Part shown: in pieces, positions 1-9,943 of the stretch
Numbering within the stretch: the first letter of the stretch is position 1
Layout of the letters: each line of letters starts with the position of its first letter
Notes under the pieces: model-generated
The model's database searches: none
Told to the model about the DNA's origin: nothing
What the model saw: only the letters and a program-made list of their open reading frames with translations
Program-made: the position numbers and the translations under genes
Source: Cupriavidus pauculus
GTDB taxonomy: Bacteria; Pseudomonadota; Gammaproteobacteria; Burkholderiales; Burkholderiaceae
NCBI RefSeq assembly: GCF_003854935.1
Contig: NZ_CP033969.1
Span: 2,356,001-2,420,000, forward strand
Direction: 5' to 3'
DNA: 64,000 nucleotides

Positions 1-1
1 C

Positions 2-40
2 GAACAGCTCGAGCGCTTCCAGAAGACCGCGCGCGAGTAA
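2..40 (+). CDS. ugpB: C-terminal end of an upstream gene, probably the glycerol-3-phosphate-binding protein UgpB (partial)
   Basis: The window opens inside a reading frame whose last 12 residues are EQLERFQKTARE, followed by TAA. The frame lies on the same strand as ugpA and about 100 bases before it. The likely owner is therefore UgpB, the periplasmic solute-binding protein that usually leads ugp operons. Only the tail is visible, so the name rests on position, not on a domain. Confidence 0.5.
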   Translation, partial: EQLERFQKTARE

Positions 41-142
41 CGCCCCGCGCCGCACCCGGCGGCGCCAGGTCTCCAGCGGGCGGCGGCCACCACCGTCGCC
101 CGTTTGCATTGTGTTTCTCGGTGTCGAATCGGAATCCAAACG

Positions 143-1024
143 ATGGAAAAACGCGTCGTCTTCCGGTCGCCGTGGCTGCCGTACCTGCTGGTGTTGCCGC
201 AGATCGTCATCACGCTGATCTTCTTTTTCCTGCCCGCCGGGCAGGCGCTGTGGCAGTCGATGCTGCAGCAGGATGCCTTCGGCATCAACCTTGATTTCGT
301 CGGGCTCGACAACTTCGTCGCGCTCTGGAAGGACCCCCAGTACGTCGAGGCATTCCAGGTAACGGCCGTGTTCGCGATCGGCGTGACCGTGGTGGGCCTG
401 TCGGTGGCGCTGCTGCTGGCCTACTTTGCCGACCGCGTGGTGCGCGCCGCCACGGGCTACAAGACGCTGCTGATCTGGCCGTACGCCGTGGCGCCGGCCG
501 TGGCGGGCGTGCTCTGGATGTTCATGTTCAACCCGACGCTGGGCGTGGTGTCGTACGCGCTGCGCCAGATGGGCGTGGACTGGAACTTCCTGCTCAATGG
601 CAACCAGGCGCTGCTGCTGGTGGTGCTGGCGGCGGCGTGGAAGCAGATCAGCTACAACTTCCTGTTCTTCCTGGCCGGGCTGCAGAGCATTCCGAAATCG
701 CTGATCGAGGCGGCCGCCATCGACGGCGCCGGGCCCTGGAAGCGGTTTTGGTCCATCGTATTTCCTTTACTTTCGCCGACCACGTTCTTCCTGCTCGTGA
801 TCAACGTGGTCTATGCGTTCTTCGACACCTTCGCGATCATCGACGCCGTGACGCACGGCGGCCCGTTCAACTCGACCAACACGCTCGTCTACAAGGTGTT
901 CCACGACGGCTTCCGCGGCATGGACATCGGCGGGTCGGCGGCGCAGTCGGTGGTGCTGATGGTGATCGTGATCGCGCTGACCGTGGTGCAGTTCCGCTAC
1001 GTGGAACGCAAGGTCCAGTACTGA
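143..1024 (+). CDS. ugpA: sn-glycerol-3-phosphate ABC transporter permease UgpA
   Basis: This 293-residue inner-membrane protein is one of the two permease subunits of the Ugp importer for glycerol-3-phosphate and glycerophosphodiesters. Six hydrophobic segments are visible. The cytoplasmic EAA loop that docks on the ATPase lies at about residues 189-208 ([15 protein letters not shown]). The frame is open from 104, but the ATG at 143 gives the normal family N-terminus (MEKRVVF), so the upstream ATG was not used. ugpE starts 14 bases downstream. Family assignment is strong. The substrate is inferred mainly from the linked ugpC and ugpQ, because permeases of this family also serve sugars. Confidence 0.9.
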   Translation: MEKRVVFRSPWLPYLLVLPQIVITLIFFFLPAGQALWQSMLQQDAFGINLDFVGLDNFVALWKDPQYVEAFQVTAVFAIGVTVVGLSVALLLAYFADRVVRAATGYKTLLIWPYAVAPAVAGVLWMFMFNPTLGVVSYALRQMGVDWNFLLNGNQALLLVVLAAAWKQISYNFLFFLAGLQSIPKSLIEAAAIDGAGPWKRFWSIVFPLLSPTTFFLLVINVVYAFFDTFAIIDAVTHGGPFNSTNTLVYKVFHDGFRGMDIGGSAAQSVVLMVIVIALTVVQFRYVERKVQY

Positions 1025-1038
1025 CAGGAGAAACGAGA

Positions 1039-1887
1039 ATGGTAGAACGTCGTCCTGTACTGGACTTCATCACCCACGTGGTGCTGATACTGGGCATCAT
1101 CGTGGTGGCTTTCCCGGTGTACCTGACCTTCGTGGCGTCCACGCTGACCGCCGAGCAGGTGCTGGATGCGCCGATGACGCTGCTGCCGGGCAGCCATCTG
1201 ATCGAGAACTATCGCACCGTGCTGTTCCAGGGCGTGGGCGAGGCCGCGTCGCCGGTGTCGACGATGATGAAGAACAGCCTGATCATGGCGCTGGGCATCG
1301 CGCTGGGGAAGATCGCCATTTCGATCATCTCGGCTTTCGCCATCGTCTATTTCCGATTTCCGCTGCGGAAAACGTTCTTCTGGATGATCTTCATCACGCT
1401 GATGCTGCCGGTGGAGGTGCGGATCCTGCCGACGTACAAGGTGGTGTCCGACCTGGGCCTGCTGGACAGCTACTTCGGCCTGACGATCCCGATCATCGCG
1501 TCGGCCACGGCCACGTTCCTGTTCCGGCAGTTCTTCCTGACCATCCCGGACGAACTGGCCGAGGCGGCGCGCATTGACGGCGCCGGCCCGTTGCGCTTTT
1601 TCTGGGACGTGGTGCTGCCGCTGTCACGCACCAGCATCGCGGCGCTGTTCGTGATCCAGTTCATCTATGGCTGGAACCAGTACCTGTGGCCGCTGCTGAT
1701 CACCACGCAGAAGTCGATGACGCCCGTGGTGGTGGGCGTGACGCAGATGATCTCCCGTTCCGGCGACGCCGCCACCGACTGGAACCTCGTGATGGCCACG
1801 GTGATGCTGGCGATGATTCCGCCGGCCGTGGTCGTGGTGCTGATGCAACGCTGGTTCGTCAAGGGCCTCGTGGAAACGGAAAAATAA
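1039..1887 (+). CDS. ugpE: sn-glycerol-3-phosphate ABC transporter permease UgpE
   Basis: This is the second permease subunit of the Ugp importer, 282 residues with about six membrane segments. Its EAA loop begins near residue 175 ([15 protein letters not shown]). A Shine-Dalgarno run (ACAGGAGAAA) sits just before the ATG. It pairs with UgpA in the membrane, and the two EAA loops contact a UgpC dimer. The genes are translationally close, with 14 bases to ugpA and 9 to ugpC, which indicates one transcript. Confidence 0.9.
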   Translation: MVERRPVLDFITHVVLILGIIVVAFPVYLTFVASTLTAEQVLDAPMTLLPGSHLIENYRTVLFQGVGEAASPVSTMMKNSLIMALGIALGKIAISIISAFAIVYFRFPLRKTFFWMIFITLMLPVEVRILPTYKVVSDLGLLDSYFGLTIPIIASATATFLFRQFFLTIPDELAEAARIDGAGPLRFFWDVVLPLSRTSIAALFVIQFIYGWNQYLWPLLITTQKSMTPVVVGVTQMISRSGDAATDWNLVMATVMLAMIPPAVVVVLMQRWFVKGLVETEK

Positions 1888-1896
1888 GGGCAAGGC

Positions 1897-3003
1897 ATGG
1901 CTAAGCTGTCTCTACGCAACGTACAGAAAACCTACCCCGGCGGCACGCAGGTCGTCCACGGCATCGACATGGAGATCGCCGACGGCGAGTTCATCGTGAT
2001 CGTGGGCCCGTCGGGCTGCGGCAAGTCCACGCTGCTGCGCATGGTGGCCGGGCTGGAAACGATCACGGGCGGCGAGGTGTGGATTGGCGACAACGTCGTC
2101 AACGACCTGGAGCCGGCCGCGCGCGACATCGCGATGGTGTTCCAGAACTACGCGCTCTATCCGCACATGAGCGTGTACGACAACATGGCCTACGGGCTCA
2201 AGATCCGCGGCATGGACAAGGCCGAGATCGAGCAGCGCGTGAAGCACGCGGCCGGCATCCTGGAACTGGCCCCGCTGCTGGAGCGCAAGCCGCGCGAGCT
2301 GTCCGGCGGCCAGCGCCAGCGTGTGGCCATGGGCCGGGCGATCGTCCGCGAGCCGGCGGTGTTCCTGTTCGACGAGCCGCTGTCGAACCTGGACGCCAAG
2401 CTGCGCGTGCAGATGCGGCTGGAGTTGAAGGACCTGCATCGGCGCCTGAAGACGACCAGCCTCTATGTCACGCACGACCAGGTGGAGGCCATGACGCTGG
2501 CCGACCGGATGATGGTGCTCAACGGCGGCCGCGTGGAACAGATCGGCACGCCGCTGGAAGTCTATGCGCGCCCGGCCAGCACGTTCGTGGCCAGTTTCAT
2601 CGGCTCGCCCCCGATGAACCTGGTGCCGGTGGTGCGCAATGGCGCGGGGCAGGGCGGGGCGCAGATGCGCGTGGTGCCCCGGGAAGGCCAGGCCGAGACG
2701 GCCACGCTGGGCCACCTGCCGATGGGCCTGCACCTGCCGGAGCAGGCGCTGATGGGCCTGCGGCCGGAACACATCGAGCCGTGCGCCACGCACGAGGCCA
2801 TTGCCGAAGTGGACGTGCGCGTGGTGGAGGCGCTGGGCGCCGATTCGTTCGCCTATGGCTCGCTGGGCGGCCAGCCCGTGGTCGTTCGGCTGGACAGCCA
2901 CATGCCGGTGCGCGCCGGCGACCGGCTGCCTATCACCGCGTCGGCCGATCACCTGCATTTCTTCGACATGCAGCACGGCAGGCGGATCGAGGCGCTGGCA
3001 TGA
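1897..3003 (+). CDS. ugpC: sn-glycerol-3-phosphate ABC transporter ATPase UgpC
   Basis: This 368-residue cytoplasmic ATPase powers the Ugp importer. Walker A is GPSGCGKST at residues 37-45, the ABC signature LSGGQ is at 135-139, and Walker B with the catalytic Glu is FDEP around 158-161. The C-terminal 130 residues form the regulatory OB-like domain typical of the MalK/UgpC group. The stop codon overlaps the ugpQ start as ATGA, so the two are translationally coupled. The ATPase is shared in type with sugar importers. Its place in this operon supports the Ugp role. Confidence 0.92.
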   Translation: MAKLSLRNVQKTYPGGTQVVHGIDMEIADGEFIVIVGPSGCGKSTLLRMVAGLETITGGEVWIGDNVVNDLEPAARDIAMVFQNYALYPHMSVYDNMAYGLKIRGMDKAEIEQRVKHAAGILELAPLLERKPRELSGGQRQRVAMGRAIVREPAVFLFDEPLSNLDAKLRVQMRLELKDLHRRLKTTSLYVTHDQVEAMTLADRMMVLNGGRVEQIGTPLEVYARPASTFVASFIGSPPMNLVPVVRNGAGQGGAQMRVVPREGQAETATLGHLPMGLHLPEQALMGLRPEHIEPCATHEAIAEVDVRVVEALGADSFAYGSLGGQPVVVRLDSHMPVRAGDRLPITASADHLHFFDMQHGRRIEALA

Positions 3004-3749
3004 GCGATATCGGCACGCACTGGCCGTATCCGCGCCACATCGCCCATCGCGGCGCGGGCAAGCTGGCGCCCGAGAACACGCTGGCGGCGTTCCGGCACGG
3101 CGCGTCGTTCGGCTACCGGATGTTCGAGTTCGACGTGAAGCTGTCTGGCGACGGCAAGGCGGTGCTGATGCACGACGCAACGCTGGACCGCACCAGTTCT
3201 GGCCGCGGGCGGGTCGATGCGCTGACGCTCGGCGAACTGGCGCAGCTCGATGCCGGCAGCTGGCACGGGGCCGCGTTTGCGGGCGAGCCGATCCCGACGC
3301 TGGCGGCCGTCGCCCGCTACACGCAGGCCAACGGCTTCCTGGTCAATATCGAGATCAAGCCCGTGCCCGGCGCCGAGACCCGTACCGGTGCGGCCGTGGC
3401 GCTGGACGCACTTTCGCTGTGGCAGGGCGCCACGGTGCCGCCGCTGCTGTCGTCCTTTTCCGAAGCTGCATTGGAAGCGGCGCGGCTGGCCGCGCCTGGC
3501 CTGCCGCGCGCCTTGCTGCTCGACAAGCTGCCGGCCGACTGGCTGGACCGGCTGCGCCGCCTGGACTGCGTGGCGCTGGACGCGAACCATCGCGAACTCA
3601 ATGCCCGCGTCATCGCCGACGCCCACGCGGCCGGCTTCAAGGTACTCAGCTACACCGTCAACGACCCGGCCCGCGCGCAGGACCTGCTGGCGTGGGGCCT
3701 AGACGGCCTGATTACCGATGCCGTCGACGGGATTGCACCAGACGCGTAA
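3000..3749 (+). CDS. ugpQ: glycerophosphodiester phosphodiesterase UgpQ
   Basis: This 249-residue cytosolic enzyme hydrolyses glycerophosphodiesters brought in by Ugp to glycerol-3-phosphate and an alcohol. The GDPD signature is clear: HRGAG near residue 18, the metal/acid pair in [11 protein letters not shown], and the catalytic [12 protein letters not shown]. The length matches E. coli UgpQ closely. It is the last gene of the operon and overlaps ugpC by four bases. No signal peptide is present, which fits the cytosolic UgpQ type better than the periplasmic GlpQ type. Confidence 0.92.
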   Translation: MSDIGTHWPYPRHIAHRGAGKLAPENTLAAFRHGASFGYRMFEFDVKLSGDGKAVLMHDATLDRTSSGRGRVDALTLGELAQLDAGSWHGAAFAGEPIPTLAAVARYTQANGFLVNIEIKPVPGAETRTGAAVALDALSLWQGATVPPLLSSFSEAALEAARLAAPGLPRALLLDKLPADWLDRLRRLDCVALDANHRELNARVIADAHAAGFKVLSYTVNDPARAQDLLAWGLDGLITDAVDGIAPDA

Positions 3750-3830
3750 CGTTCCTGGACAGTCTGTCCACGGTGTCTCGATTTTGCATCACGAAAAGTC
3801 CCCACTGTCCAGTGGATTACGTGCTATGCT

Positions 3831-4045
3831 CCGCGAGTGAAGACTTAGGTCCTTCCCGCACAACTTGCCCTTTCGGGTCTGGCGGCGAGACCGAAGACAG
3901 ACGGCACCCCCGGGTGCCGTTCGTTCAAGGTGGTAACCGCAGGACCCCCAAGAGTTGTTTGCAATCCGCTAACCGGTCAGGCCGTGTCGCGGAAGGTTGA
4001 TGAACCCGCTTAACTCCGGCAGACCCGGAGAATAGTGAGCGCCCC
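3831..4045 (+). promoter_or_regulatory. structured sucA 5' leader; candidate sucA RNA motif of Burkholderiales
   Basis: No gene lies between ugpQ and sucA. A possible -10 element TATGCT is at 3825-3830 with no good -35 match. Downstream is a perfect hairpin, ACGGCACCC paired with GGGTGCCGT (3901-3920). Next to the start codon, CTCCGG (4014-4019) pairs with CCGGAG (4025-4030), hiding the GGAG ribosome-binding sequence. A conserved cis-acting RNA, the sucA motif, has been described upstream of sucA in Burkholderiales. The position and the masked binding site fit it, but I could not align to the published consensus. Confidence 0.5.
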
Positions 4046-6898
4046 ATGATGCAGCAGTACCAAAGCAATTCGTACCTCTTCGGCGGCAACGCCCCCTATG
4101 TGGAAGAGCTGTACGAGGCCTATCTCCAGAATCCCAGCTCGGTTCCCGACAACTGGCGCGCGTACTTCGACGCGATGCAGAATGTCCCCGCTGTGGATGG
4201 TTCCAACGCCCGCGACATCCCCCACGCACCGATCGTTGCCTCGTTCGCCGAGCGCGCCAAGCAGGGCCCCATCAAGACCATTGTTGCCTCGGCCGATTCC
4301 GACATGGGCCGCAAGCGCGTCGCTGCCACGCAGCTGATCGCCGCCTACCGCAACATCGGTTCGCACTGGGCCGACCTCGATCCGCTCAAGCGCCAGGAGC
4401 GTCCGCCCCTGCCTGACCTGGATCCGGCGTTCTACGGTTTCTCCGAGGCCGACCTCGACATCGTCTTCAATGCCAGCAACACGTACTTCGGCAAGGAGTC
4501 GATGAGCCTGCGCGAGCTGCTCAACAACCTCCGCGAGACGTACTGCGGCACCATCGGCGCCGAGTTCATGTACGTGAGCGACCAGGCGCAGAAGCGCTGG
4601 TGGCAGGAGCGCCTGGAAACCACGCGCTCCAAGCCCGTGTTCACGCTGGAGAAGAAGAAGCACATCCTGGACCGCCTGACCGCGGCCGAGGGCCTGGAGC
4701 GCTTCCTCCACACCAAGTATGTCGGCCAGAAGCGCTTCTCGCTGGAAGGCGGCGAAAGCTTCATCGCCGCCATGGACGAACTGATCCAGCACGCCGGCAG
4801 CAAGGGCGTGCAGGAAATCGTGATCGGCATGGCCCACCGCGGCCGCCTGAACGTGCTGGTCAACACGCTGGGCAAGATGCCGGCGGACCTGTTCGCCGAG
4901 TTCGAAGGCAAGCACGTCGACGACCTGCCGGCCGGTGACGTGAAGTACCACAAGGGCTTCTCGAGCGATGTCTCGACCGAGGGCGGCCCGGTCCACCTGT
5001 CGCTCGCGTTCAACCCGTCGCACCTGGAAATCGTCAACCCGGTGGTGGAAGGCTCGTCGAAGGCGCGCCAGGAACGCCGTGGCGACGCCGGCCACAAGGA
5101 AGTGCTGCCGGTGCAGGTGCACGGCGACGCCGCCTTTGCCGGCCAGGGCGTGGTGATGGAAACGCTGAACCTCGCGCAGACCCGTGGCTACGGCACGGGC
5201 GGCACGATGCACATCGTCATCAACAACCAGATCGGCTTCACCACGTCGGACCCGCGCGACGCCCGCTCGACGCTGTACTGCACGGACGTGGTCAAGATGA
5301 TCGAGGCCCCGGTGCTGCACGTGAACGGCGACGACCCCGAAGCCGTGGTGTACGCCATGCAGCTGGCCGTTGACTTCCGCATGGAATTCAACAAGGACGT
5401 CGTGGTCGACATCATCTGCTTCCGCAAGCTGGGCCACAACGAGCAGGACACGCCTGCCGTGACGCAGCCGCTGATGTACAAGAAGATCGGCCAGCATCCG
5501 GGCACCCGCAAGCTGTACGCGGACAAGCTGGTGGCGCAGAGCCTGACCCCCGCCGAGTTCGGCGACGAGCTGGTCAAGGGCTATCGTGCCGCCATGGACG
5601 CCGGCAAGCACACCGTGGACCCCGTCCTGTCGAACTTCAAGAACAAGTTCGCGGTGGACTGGATGCCGTTCCTGAACCGCAAGTGGACCGATGCCGCCGA
5701 CACCGCCGTGCCCGTCACGGAGCTGAAGCGCCTGGCCGAGCGGATCACGACGATCCCGGAACACGTCAAGCTGCACCCGCTGGTCGAGAAGGTCATCAAG
5801 GACCGCGCCAACATGGGCCGTGGCGAGCAGATGCTCGACTGGGGCATGGGCGAGCACCTGGCCTTCGCGTCGCTGGTGGCCTCGGGCTACCCGGTGCGCA
5901 TCACCGGCCAGGACGCCGGCCGCGGCACGTTCACGCACCGCCACGCCGTGCTGCACGACCAGGCCCGCGAGCGCTGGGATGCCGGCTCGTATGTGCCGCT
6001 GCAGAACGTGTCGGACAACCAGGCCCCGTTCACGGTGATCGACTCGGTGCTGTCCGAAGAAGCCGTGCTCGGCTTCGAATACGGCTACTCGACCGCCGAA
6101 CCGAACGCGCTGGTGATCTGGGAAGCCCAGTTCGGCGACTTCGTCAACGGCGCCCAGGTGGTGATCGACCAGTTCATCTCGTCGGGTGAAGTGAAGTGGG
6201 GCCGCGCCTCGGGCCTGACGATGATGCTGCCGCACGGCTACGAAGGCCAGGGTCCGGAACACAGCTCGGCCCGTATCGAGCGGTTCCTGCAGCTCTGCGC
6301 CGACCACAACATGCAAGTGGTGCAGCCGACCACGCCGGCCCAGATCTTCCACCTGCTGCGCCGCCAGATGATCCGCCTGTTCCGCAAGCCGCTGGTCATC
6401 ATGACGCCGAAGTCGCTGCTGCGTAACAAGGACGCCGTGTCGCCGCTGTCCGACCTGGCCAAGGGCCATTTCGAGACCGTGATCCCCGACCACGAGGAAC
6501 TGAACGCCAGCAAGGTCAAGCGCGTGATCATGTGCTCGGGCAAGGTCTACTACGACCTGGTCAACACCCGCAAGGAACGCGAGGCGAACGACACCGCGAT
6601 CATCCGCCTGGAACAGCTCTACCCGTTCCCGCACAAGGCCGTGGCCGCCGAACTCAAGAAGTACCCCGCCGCGACCGAAATCGTATGGTGCCAGGACGAG
6701 CCGCAGAACCAGGGCGCCTGGTTCTTCGTCCAGCACTACATCATGGAAAACATGACGGAAGGCCAGAAGCTCGGTTATGCCGGTCGTCCCGCCTCGGCTT
6801 CGCCGGCGGTGGGCTACTACGCAAAGCACAACGAGCAACAGAAGGCGCTGCTGGAAGCCGCGTTCTCCAAGCTCAAGGGCTTTGTTCTGACCAAGTAA
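4046..6898 (+). CDS. sucA: 2-oxoglutarate dehydrogenase E1 component
   Basis: This 950-residue thiamine-diphosphate enzyme decarboxylates 2-oxoglutarate and passes the succinyl group to the lipoyl arm of SucB in the TCA cycle. It opens with the short N-terminal segment that binds E2 (SNSYLFGGNAPYVEELYE). The E1 core motifs follow, including GMAHRGRLNVL, the HGDAAFAGQG segment and the GHNEQDTP loop. The length is close to E. coli SucA (933). Two ATGs stand in tandem at 4046 and 4049, and either could start. sucB and lpdA follow on the same strand, so all three subunits of the complex are encoded here. Confidence 0.97.
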   Translation: MMQQYQSNSYLFGGNAPYVEELYEAYLQNPSSVPDNWRAYFDAMQNVPAVDGSNARDIPHAPIVASFAERAKQGPIKTIVASADSDMGRKRVAATQLIAAYRNIGSHWADLDPLKRQERPPLPDLDPAFYGFSEADLDIVFNASNTYFGKESMSLRELLNNLRETYCGTIGAEFMYVSDQAQKRWWQERLETTRSKPVFTLEKKKHILDRLTAAEGLERFLHTKYVGQKRFSLEGGESFIAAMDELIQHAGSKGVQEIVIGMAHRGRLNVLVNTLGKMPADLFAEFEGKHVDDLPAGDVKYHKGFSSDVSTEGGPVHLSLAFNPSHLEIVNPVVEGSSKARQERRGDAGHKEVLPVQVHGDAAFAGQGVVMETLNLAQTRGYGTGGTMHIVINNQIGFTTSDPRDARSTLYCTDVVKMIEAPVLHVNGDDPEAVVYAMQLAVDFRMEFNKDVVVDIICFRKLGHNEQDTPAVTQPLMYKKIGQHPGTRKLYADKLVAQSLTPAEFGDELVKGYRAAMDAGKHTVDPVLSNFKNKFAVDWMPFLNRKWTDAADTAVPVTELKRLAERITTIPEHVKLHPLVEKVIKDRANMGRGEQMLDWGMGEHLAFASLVASGYPVRITGQDAGRGTFTHRHAVLHDQARERWDAGSYVPLQNVSDNQAPFTVIDSVLSEEAVLGFEYGYSTAEPNALVIWEAQFGDFVNGAQVVIDQFISSGEVKWGRASGLTMMLPHGYEGQGPEHSSARIERFLQLCADHNMQVVQPTTPAQIFHLLRRQMIRLFRKPLVIMTPKSLLRNKDAVSPLSDLAKGHFETVIPDHEELNASKVKRVIMCSGKVYYDLVNTRKEREANDTAIIRLEQLYPFPHKAVAAELKKYPAATEIVWCQDEPQNQGAWFFVQHYIMENMTEGQKLGYAGRPASASPAVGYYAKHNEQQKALLEAAFSKLKGFVLTK

Positions 6899-6994
6899 TT
6901 CGTTGGCCCCCCACGGCAGCGCACAGGGATGCGCGCCGTGGGATGGCCCGCCTGTAACGAAACACATACGCATACATCGAGGATCTTACAAACC

Positions 6995-8275
6995 ATGGCT
7001 ATTGTTGACGTCAAGGTTCCGCAACTGTCTGAGTCGGTCGCCGAAGCGACCATGCTGAACTGGAAGAAGAAGCCGGGCGAAGCCGTCGCTCAGGACGAAA
7101 TCCTGATCGAGATCGAAACGGACAAGGTTGTGCTGGAAGTGCCGGCTCCGTCGGCTGGCGTGCTGTCGCAAATCATCAAGAACGACGGCGACACCGTCGT
7201 GGCCGATGAAGTCATCGCCAAGATCGACACGGAAGCCACCGCTGGCGCCGCCGCCCCGGCCGCTGCCGCCCCGGCCGCTGCCGCCCCGGCACCCGCTGCC
7301 GCCGCGCCCGCTCCGGCCGCCGCTGCACCGGCTCCGGCCGCCGCACCTGCTGCGGGCGCCGTTGCCATGCCGTCGGCTGCCAAGCTGATGGCCGAAGGCG
7401 GCCTGTCGGCATCGCAAGTGACCGGCACCGGCAAGGACGGCCGCATCACCAAGGGTGACGTGCTGGCCGCCGGTTCGGCGCCGGCCCCGGCTGCCAAGGC
7501 TGCCCCGGCTCCGGCCGCCGCCAAGGCCGCGCTGCCGCAGGTGTCGGCCCAGGTGGACTTCGCCGCGCTGGGCGACCGCCCGGAAGAGCGCGTGCCGATG
7601 AGCCGCCTGCGCGCCCGTATCGCCGAGCGCCTGGTGCAGTCGCAGTCGACCAACGCCATCCTGACCACGTTCAACGAAGTGAACATGAAGCCGGTGATGG
7701 ATCTGCGCAACAAGTACAAGGACCGCTTCGAGAAGGAACACGGCGTGAAGCTGGGCTTCATGTCGTTCTTCGTCAAGGCGGCCGTGCACGCGCTGAAGAA
7801 GTACCCGATCATCAACGCTTCGGTCGACGGCAACGACATCGTCTACCACGGCTACTTCGACATCGGTATCGCGGTGGGCTCGCCGCGTGGCCTGGTGGTG
7901 CCGATCCTGCGCAACGCCGACCAGATGAGCCTGGCCGACATCGAGAAGAAGATTGCCGAGTTCGGTGCCAAGGCCCGTGACGGCAAGCTGTCGCTGGACG
8001 ACCTGACCGGCGGCACGTTCTCGATCTCGAACGGCGGTACGTTCGGTTCGATGCTGTCGACGCCGATCATCAACCCGCCGCAGTCGGCCATCCTGGGCGT
8101 GCACGCCACGAAGGACCGCGCCGTGGTGGAAGACGGCCAGATCGTGATCCGTCCGATGAACTACCTGGCCATGTCCTACGACCACCGGATCATCGACGGC
8201 CGCGAAGCCGTGCTGGGCCTGGTGGCGATGAAGGAAGCGCTGGAAGATCCGGCCCGCCTGCTGCTGGACCTGTAA
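6995..8275 (+). CDS. sucB: dihydrolipoyl succinyltransferase, E2 of 2-oxoglutarate dehydrogenase
   Basis: This 426-residue E2 core protein transfers the succinyl group to CoA. One lipoyl domain occupies about residues 1-77, with the lipoylated lysine in ETDKVV (K44). A roughly 40-residue Ala-Pro hinge follows, then the E1/E3-binding domain (about 125-160) and the catalytic domain with the DHRIIDG active-site motif (H397, D401). The frame is open from 6929, but MAIVDVKVP at 6995 is the normal family start. The hinge is very GC-rich and repetitive in DNA, which is ordinary for this protein and not a separate element. Confidence 0.97.
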   Translation: MAIVDVKVPQLSESVAEATMLNWKKKPGEAVAQDEILIEIETDKVVLEVPAPSAGVLSQIIKNDGDTVVADEVIAKIDTEATAGAAAPAAAAPAAAAPAPAAAAPAPAAAAPAPAAAPAAGAVAMPSAAKLMAEGGLSASQVTGTGKDGRITKGDVLAAGSAPAPAAKAAPAPAAAKAALPQVSAQVDFAALGDRPEERVPMSRLRARIAERLVQSQSTNAILTTFNEVNMKPVMDLRNKYKDRFEKEHGVKLGFMSFFVKAAVHALKKYPIINASVDGNDIVYHGYFDIGIAVGSPRGLVVPILRNADQMSLADIEKKIAEFGAKARDGKLSLDDLTGGTFSISNGGTFGSMLSTPIINPPQSAILGVHATKDRAVVEDGQIVIRPMNYLAMSYDHRIIDGREAVLGLVAMKEALEDPARLLLDL

Positions 8276-8320
8276 TCGGTCCGCGTTCCCAGACAGACAC
8301 TCCGTCTTCCGTTTGTCGTC

Positions 8321-8402
8321 GTCCCCGCGCCCCGGCGCGGGGACCCGGCGAGCGCATCGCCTGCCGATGCCGCCGGATGCCCCGCCACGAGGCGGGCATG
8401 AC
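8321..8402. repeat. REP-like pair of GC-rich palindromes between sucB and lpdA
   Basis: Two palindromes face each other across a 32-base spacer. The left one pairs GTCCCCGCGCC with GGCGCGGGGAC (8321-8344) and is perfect. The right one pairs ATGCCCCGCC with GGCGGGCAT (8377-8399) with one bulged base. The outer ends carry the GTC/GAC-type borders common in dispersed bacterial palindromic repeats. It sits inside the sucB-lpdA gap of 147 bases. It could also stabilise the upstream mRNA end or lower expression of lpdA. Copy number elsewhere is unknown from this window. Confidence 0.55.
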
Positions 8403-8422
8403 GTGCCAAAGAGAAATTTCCC

Positions 8423-9847
8423 ATGAGCAAACAATTCGACGTGCTGGTGATCGGCGCCGGCCCCGGCGGCTACATCGCCGCCATCCGTGCAGCCCAGCTT
8501 GGCCTGAACGTGGCCTGCCTGGAAGGCAACGCCTATGACGACCCGAAGGGCGAGGCCCGCCTGGGCGGCACCTGCCTGAACGTGGGCTGCATCCCGTCCA
8601 AGGCACTGCTGGCTTCCTCGGAAGAGTTCGAGAACGCCACGCACCATCTGGCCGACCACGGCATCACCGTGGGCGACGTCAAGGTCGACGTGGCCAAGAT
8701 GCTGAAGCGCAAGGACGACATCGTCGGCAAGATGACCAAGGGCATCGAGTTCCTGTTCCGCAAGAACAAGATCACGCTGTTCAAGGGCTACGGCAAGTTC
8801 GCCGGCAAGGCGGCCGAGGGCTTCCAGGTGGAAGTCAACGGCGAGACGCTGACCGCCAAGCAAGTCATCATCGCCACCGGCTCGAAGGCCCGCCACCTGC
8901 CGGGCATCCCGGTCGACAACAAGCTGATCAGCGACAACGAAGGCGCGCTGAAGTACGACACCGTGCCCAAGAAGCTGGGCGTGATCGGTGCCGGCGTGAT
9001 CGGCCTGGAGCTGGGTTCGGTGTGGCGCCGCCTGGGTGCCGACGTGACCGTGCTGGAAGCGCTGCCCGCTTTCCTGGGCGCCGCCGACGAGGGCGTGGCC
9101 AAGGAAGCCCAGAAGCTGCTGACCAAGCAGGGCCTGAAGTTCAACCTGGGCGTCAAGGTCAACGAAGTCAAGACCGGCAAGGACAACGTCACCGTGGCCT
9201 ACACGGACAAGGACGGCAAGGACCAGACGCTGGAAGTCGATCGCCTGATCGTGTCGGTGGGCCGCGTGCCGAACACCGACAACCTGAACCTGGAAGCCGT
9301 GGGCCTGGGCGTGGACCAGCGCGGTTTCATCGAGGTGGACGACCACTGCCAGACCAAGGTGCCGGGCATCTGGGCCATCGGCGACGTGGTGCGTGGCCCG
9401 ATGCTGGCGCACAAGGCCGAGGACGAAGGCGTGGCCGTGGCCGAGCGCATCGTCGGCCAGAAGCCGCACATCGACTTCAACACGGTGCCGTGGGTCATCT
9501 ACACGTTCCCGGAAATCGCCTGGGTCGGCAAGACCGAGCAGCAACTCAAGGCCGAAGGCCGCGCGTACAAGTCGGGCCAGTTCCCGTTCATGGCCAACGG
9601 CCGTGCGCTGGGCATGGGCGCCGCCGACGGCTTCGTGAAGATGCTGGCCGACGCCAAGACCGACGAGATCCTGGGCGTGCACATCGTGGCCGCCAACGCG
9701 TCGGACCTGATCGCCGAAGCCGTGGTGGCGATGGAGTTCAAGGCCGCCAGCGAGGATATCGGCCGGGTCTGCCACCCGCACCCGTCGATGTCGGAAGTCA
9801 TGCGCGAAGCGGCGCTGGCCGTCGACAAGCGCCAGTTGAACATGTAA
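8423..9847 (+). CDS. lpdA: dihydrolipoyl dehydrogenase, E3 component
   Basis: This 474-residue flavoprotein re-oxidises the dihydrolipoyl arm of SucB with NAD+. The FAD-binding motif GAGPGGYIAA lies near residue 11. The redox-active disulfide is in GGTCLNVGCIPSK (C51 and C56). The NAD-binding GAGVIGLE lies mid-protein, and the C-terminal HPHPSMSE carries the catalytic His. A strong terminator follows at 9876, closing the sucA-sucB-lpdA transcript. Adjacency makes it the E3 of the 2-oxoglutarate complex, though E3 can serve other complexes. Confidence 0.97.
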   Translation: MSKQFDVLVIGAGPGGYIAAIRAAQLGLNVACLEGNAYDDPKGEARLGGTCLNVGCIPSKALLASSEEFENATHHLADHGITVGDVKVDVAKMLKRKDDIVGKMTKGIEFLFRKNKITLFKGYGKFAGKAAEGFQVEVNGETLTAKQVIIATGSKARHLPGIPVDNKLISDNEGALKYDTVPKKLGVIGAGVIGLELGSVWRRLGADVTVLEALPAFLGAADEGVAKEAQKLLTKQGLKFNLGVKVNEVKTGKDNVTVAYTDKDGKDQTLEVDRLIVSVGRVPNTDNLNLEAVGLGVDQRGFIEVDDHCQTKVPGIWAIGDVVRGPMLAHKAEDEGVAVAERIVGQKPHIDFNTVPWVIYTFPEIAWVGKTEQQLKAEGRAYKSGQFPFMANGRALGMGAADGFVKMLADAKTDEILGVHIVAANASDLIAEAVVAMEFKAASEDIGRVCHPHPSMSEVMREAALAVDKRQLNM

Positions 9848-9875
9848 TGCCCCTGTTCACCCTCGGGTGAGCACC

Positions 9876-9909
9876 GGCGCGCCGCGAATATCCGCGGCGC
9901 GCCGTTTTC
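9876..9909 (+). terminator. intrinsic terminator after lpdA
   Basis: An 11-base perfect stem (GGCGCGCCGCG at 9876-9886 with CGCGGCGCGCC at 9893-9903) is followed by GTTTTC. It ends the sucA-sucB-lpdA operon before zapE. Confidence 0.75.
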
Positions 9910-9943
9910 GCTTGCAGCACCGTATTTCCGCCAGGCCCCCAAG

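Noticed and set aside
4010-6973. A very long minus-strand open frame (987 codons) opposite sucA
   Set aside because: It mirrors a clear SucA in another frame. Its product is rich in His, Arg and Val with no domain, as expected from antisense of GC-biased codons.
7240-7360. Repetitive GCC/CCG tract that could be taken for a DNA repeat
   Set aside because: It encodes the Ala-Pro hinge of SucB, normal for E2 proteins.
6986-9781. A 931-codon minus-strand open frame opposite sucB and lpdA
   Set aside because: It spans two genes and their gap, and its sequence is the antisense of the lipoyl/hinge region. There is no ribosome-binding site or family motif.
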